NCBI GenBank assembly: GCA_030532815.1
Contig: JAUNKI010000086.1
Location: 1 to 8,122 of the forward strand
Direction: 5' to 3'
Source of the DNA: Leptotrichiaceae bacterium
GTDB taxonomy: Bacteria > Fusobacteriota > Fusobacteriia > Fusobacteriales > Leptotrichiaceae
DNA length: 8,122 nt
The notes under the pieces were generated by a model that was given only the letters and a program-made list of their open reading frames with translations, was not told the DNA's origin and did not search any database. The position numbers and the translations under genes were made by a program. Positions 6,201 through 8,122 of the stretch are shown here, one piece after another (within the stretch, counting starts at the first letter, position 1; each line of letters starts with the position of its first letter).

Positions 6201-6725
6201 TTACTTTTTAGGTGATAACATAATAAATTTCTGTACCTGTTCTTTTCCGTACTTCTTTTCAACAGTTGCAGTTTCTTCAAAATGATTTGCAAACTCGTCT
6301 AAAATTTTAATGGAAGAATCGGCATGCAGTTTTTCTCTCCCTGCAAGTCTTAAACTTATTTTCACCTTGTATTCCTTAGCTATGAATTTTTCAATTTGAG
6401 ATATTTTTGTTTCCTTGTCATGTTCATCAATATGAGGTTTAATTCTGATTTCTTTAATTATGACATTTTTCTGTTTCTTTTTGTTTTCCTTATCTTTTTT
6501 TGTTTTCTCATACTTGAATTTTCCATAGTCCATAATTTTGCATACAGGTGGTGCAGCATTTGGAGATATTTCAACCAAATCAAGTTCTTTTTCGTTTGCA
6601 AGTGCCATTGCTTCACTAACCGTCAGTACTCCGAATTGTTCTCCGTTTTCTCCGATTACTCTTATTTCTTTTGCTCTGATTCTTTCATTCATTCTCGGTT
6701 CATCAGATTTATTAGTTCCTTTTAT
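6201..6725 (-). CDS. infC: Translation initiation factor IF-3, probable AUA start
   Basis: IF-3 binds the 30S subunit, keeps the subunits apart and checks the start codon and initiator tRNA. The conserved N-domain segments RIRAKEIRVIGENGEQ and AAPPVCKIMDYGKFKYE are followed by a lysine-rich linker and the C-domain with EIRIKPHIDEHD and VKISLRLAGRE. I place the start at ATA (6723-6725), because AGGAGG ends eight bases before it and no ATG, GTG or TTG lies at a usable distance. The resulting 174-residue protein starts I/M-KGTNK, and E. coli IF-3, read from its AUU start, also begins with I/M-K-G. A GTG at 6732-6734 overlaps the Shine-Dalgarno and is unlikely. An ATG at 6690-6692 (MNERIR) lacks any Shine-Dalgarno. 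First gene of the operon, with a regulated-looking leader. Confidence 0.93.
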   Translation of the reverse strand: MKGTNKSDEPRMNERIRAKEIRVIGENGEQFGVLTVSEAMALANEKELDLVEISPNAAPPVCKIMDYGKFKYEKTKKDKENKKKQKNVIIKEIRIKPHIDEHDKETKISQIEKFIAKEYKVKISLRLAGREKLHADSSIKILDEFANHFEETATVEKKYGKEQVQKFIMLSPKK

Positions 6726-6947
6726 AAAGAACACCTCCTAATTTTTATACAATAAAAAAACAAGATATAAGAAACCTTGTTCAATAGTTACATAAAAATA
6801 TGCACATATCAAATATGCAAAATAACTTTAAAATAACTATATACCTGACTCATCAGCTAACTTTCAGCTAAGAAAGTTTCAATATTGACATGTTTATGTC
6901 ACGATGGAAAGGTGAGAAACAATGTTTCTACTTTCTAATTTAATTAC
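6726..6947 (-). promoter_or_regulatory. infC operon leader, candidate L20-type attenuator
   Basis: From the predicted start near 6947 the leader is about 220 bases and folds into a series of hairpins: AGAAAC/GTTTCT (6915-6929), TGACAT/ATGTCA (6886-6901), AACTTTC/GAAAGTT (6859-6878) and GCATAT/ATGTGC, then a terminator just before the infC ribosome binding site. The segment GAAACATTGTTTC (minus strand, 6928-6916) can also pair with GAACAAGGTTTC (6782-6771), which covers the terminator's 5' arm, giving 11 pairs with one mismatch and one bulge. In B. subtilis L20 represses this operon through a leader terminator. Assignment here rests on position and folding only. Confidence 0.6.
6754..6781 (-). 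terminator. Leader terminator (attenuator) before infC
   Basis: On the minus strand AACAAGGT pairs with ATCTTGTT (one G-U pair) around a 7-base loop, and the 3' arm continues into a run of seven T or more. It ends only about 15 bases before the infC AGGAGG, so when formed it would stop transcription before the operon. Confidence 0.65.
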
Positions 6948-6953
6948 TGAAGC

Positions 6954-6982
6954 ATTTTACTACATTTTTATATATTTGTCAA
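6954..6982 (-). promoter_or_regulatory. Promoter of the infC-rpmI-rplT operon
   Basis: On the minus strand a perfect TTGACA (6977-6982) and TAAAAT (6954-6959, five of six) are separated by exactly 17 bases. This is the strongest promoter match upstream of infC. Confidence 0.8.
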
Positions 6983-7001
6983 CTCTCTCGTTATTTTTAT
7001 T

Positions 7002-7047
7002 AAAAAACTGTTTTTAATAAGTTACTCTATATTGAAAAAAACAGTTT
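7002..7047 (-). terminator. Candidate terminator downstream of the XRE regulator gene
   Basis: AAACTGTTTTT (minus strand, 7047-7037) is a perfect inverted repeat of AAAAACAGTTT (7015-7005). The arms are 11 bases, the loop is 21 bases, and the 3' arm ends in six T. It lies 200 bases past the regulator stop and just upstream of the infC promoter. An AT-only inverted repeat at 7228-7242, next to the stop codon, is a weaker alternative. I see nothing else in 6983-7244. Confidence 0.4.
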
Positions 7048-7244
7048 CTCAAAATTGTTTACAACCCTATTTAAATTTAGTATATCAGGTTTTATACACA
7101 AATAGACTGCTTAATTACAAAATATGAACTTTTTAAATATTTCAATTAATTCTTATTATGTCCGTTTCCATTTTAAAATTATTTCTTCAAATAATATCAC
7201 TCAAAATCAATGTATCAAATATAAAAAATTTTATATTAAAATCT

Positions 7245-7931
7245 TTAAAACACCCTAAAACAAGATTTCAAAAGACCTTTTACTTTCAATGATGACCATT
7301 TTTCCTTTGTCAGCAACGTCATATTTCCGGCATTTCCTAAAGATTTTATTACAATAATTTCATCTATATATTCTATTTTTTTTATCTCTATTTTTTCCTT
7401 ATATTCTGTAAGGGCAATTTTTCCGTGTAAATCATTTATTCTGTAATCATTATTTTTTTCAAAAATCAGGATATCATTTATATAAAAATCGGGAATATAA
7501 TACACACACTGGATTTTTATTCCAAAAAGATCATTATTCGTATCATGTTTCGGGAAAAAAAGATATTCGTCTTTTTCACTATATCTGAAAAGCCCTCCGC
7601 TGTCAAATTTACCTGAAATCAAAACTCTTTCCGTATTATCCGTATCACCATTTTTATCATCTTTTTCTTCTGTTCTTTTTAAAAGAAGGAGTTCTTCCTG
7701 AAACTTTTTCGGAAGTTTTCTGAATTCCTCATATTCCTGTATTTTTATTTTATCTTTTTCACTTACATCAAAAATTTTATAAAACTTTTCCAAAAAATTT
7801 TCAGAAGGACTTTTTAAATTTTTTATTATATTATTAATATATTGAGGCGATACTTCAATTATTTTAGCCAAATCGGTCTGACTCATTTTTTTTCTTAAAT
7901 ATTCTTCCAGTATTTCTCCCGTTTTTTTCAT
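7245..7931 (-). CDS. XRE-family regulator with LexA/CI-like C-terminal part lacking the S24 serine
   Basis: The 228-residue protein has an N-terminal XRE helix-turn-helix (about residues 15-40, MSQTDLAKIIEVSPQYINNIIKN), a charged linker (KLPKKFQEELLLLKRTEEKDDKNGD), and a C-terminal region patterned like the peptidase S24 fold of LexA and CI. In that region DLFGIKIQCVYYIPDFYINDILIF lines up with the usual D-F-V-GDSM-P-DGD pattern. The proline is kept, but the GDSM tetrad with the nucleophilic serine reads CVYY. A lysine near the expected second catalytic position (KIEIKKIEY) remains. If the alignment is right, self-cleavage is unlikely. The ATG has GGAGG seven bases upstream. An unknown gene ends 26 bases before it, suggesting co-transcription. 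No phage genes are visible nearby. The DNA target is unknown. Confidence 0.8.
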   Translation of the reverse strand: MKKTGEILEEYLRKKMSQTDLAKIIEVSPQYINNIIKNLKSPSENFLEKFYKIFDVSEKDKIKIQEYEEFRKLPKKFQEELLLLKRTEEKDDKNGDTDNTERVLISGKFDSGGLFRYSEKDEYLFFPKHDTNNDLFGIKIQCVYYIPDFYINDILIFEKNNDYRINDLHGKIALTEYKEKIEIKKIEYIDEIIVIKSLGNAGNMTLLTKEKWSSLKVKGLLKSCFRVF

Positions 7932-7957
7932 AAATAGCCTCCTTTTTATAGCCTGTT

Positions 7958-8122
7958 TTAATTAAAACGAATTATAAGTTTTATGTCGTTCGGTGTATTT
8001 ATTTCAGCAATTTCGGATTCCATAAATAATTTATCATAAATTTCTTTATCCATAGTAATATAAATTTTTTCAATTCCCGTTGAATTTTCTTTTTTAATTA
8101 TTTTTCGTGCTTCGTTCCATCG
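7958..8122 (-). CDS. Unrecognised protein, C-terminal 54 residues (start outside window)
   Basis: An open frame enters from the right edge and ends at TAA (7958-7960). The visible part is lysine- and isoleucine-rich (RKIIKKENSTGIEKIYITMD, ending in DIKLIIRFN), with no cysteine, membrane segment or motif I recognise. It lies 26 bases upstream of the XRE regulator on the same strand, with no promoter or terminator apparent between them, so the two may be one operon. Its codon use resembles the regulator. It could also be a chance frame, but lysine and acidic residues in regular alternation and the tight spacing favour a real gene. Confidence 0.6.
   Translation of the reverse strand, partial: RWNEARKIIKKENSTGIEKIYITMDKEIYDKLFMESEIAEINTPNDIKLIIRFN

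Noticed and set aside
5800..6755. Several plus-strand open frames rich in F, S, C and L opposite rplT, rpmI and infC
   Set aside because: They are antisense shadows of lysine-rich ribosomal genes, without ribosome binding sites or promoters.
7058..7088. A plus-strand promoter-like pair TTTACA and TATATC
   Set aside because: Both are partial matches in AT-rich DNA and nothing on the plus strand lies downstream for it to express.

Overview
This is an AT-rich bacterial chromosome segment with ordinary housekeeping genes on both strands. The clostridial-type 2[4Fe-4S] ferredoxin, the AT-rich codon use, the strong AAGGAGG ribosome binding sites and the protein styles suggest an anaerobic low-GC bacterium. 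My best guess is a member of the Fusobacteria (Leptotrichia-like), based on general recall and not on any search.

Layout. Bases 1-792 (+) hold the C-terminal half of an ABC-F ATPase that begins outside the window. A 609-base intergenic stretch follows, with an imperfect tandem repeat, copy 1 of a dispersed repeat, and the terminator of a minus-strand cold shock gene (1402-1599, TTG start). Plus-strand promoter candidates and a structured leader then precede lysC-hom (2030-4487): aspartokinase, with a probable internal start for a separate regulatory subunit, and homoserine dehydrogenase. A second long intergenic stretch (4488-5175) holds copy 2 of the dispersed repeat and another inverted-repeat element. 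From 5176 to the right edge every gene is on the minus strand: a small ferredoxin with its own promoter and terminator, the translation operon infC-rpmI-rplT with its promoter and a leader that looks like a transcription attenuator, an XRE regulator with a LexA/CI-like C-terminal part, and the end of an unknown gene just upstream of the regulator.

How the genes work together. lysC and hom encode the first and third steps of the aspartate pathway towards threonine, methionine and lysine. infC, rpmI and rplT encode IF3, L35 and L20. infC appears to start at AUA, as expected for IF3 autoregulation, and the leader carries a terminator whose 5' arm can pair with a distant upstream segment, which fits L20-type attenuation.

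I see no new defence or mobile gene system, CRISPR array, tRNA or rRNA. The most interesting signals are regulatory: the infC leader and AUA start, a Shine-Dalgarno sequence far from the lysC start with a hairpin between them, and the internal lysC start. After these come the paired MITE-like repeats in convergent intergenic regions and two proteins with altered key residues (the ABC-F ATP site and the S24-like regulator).
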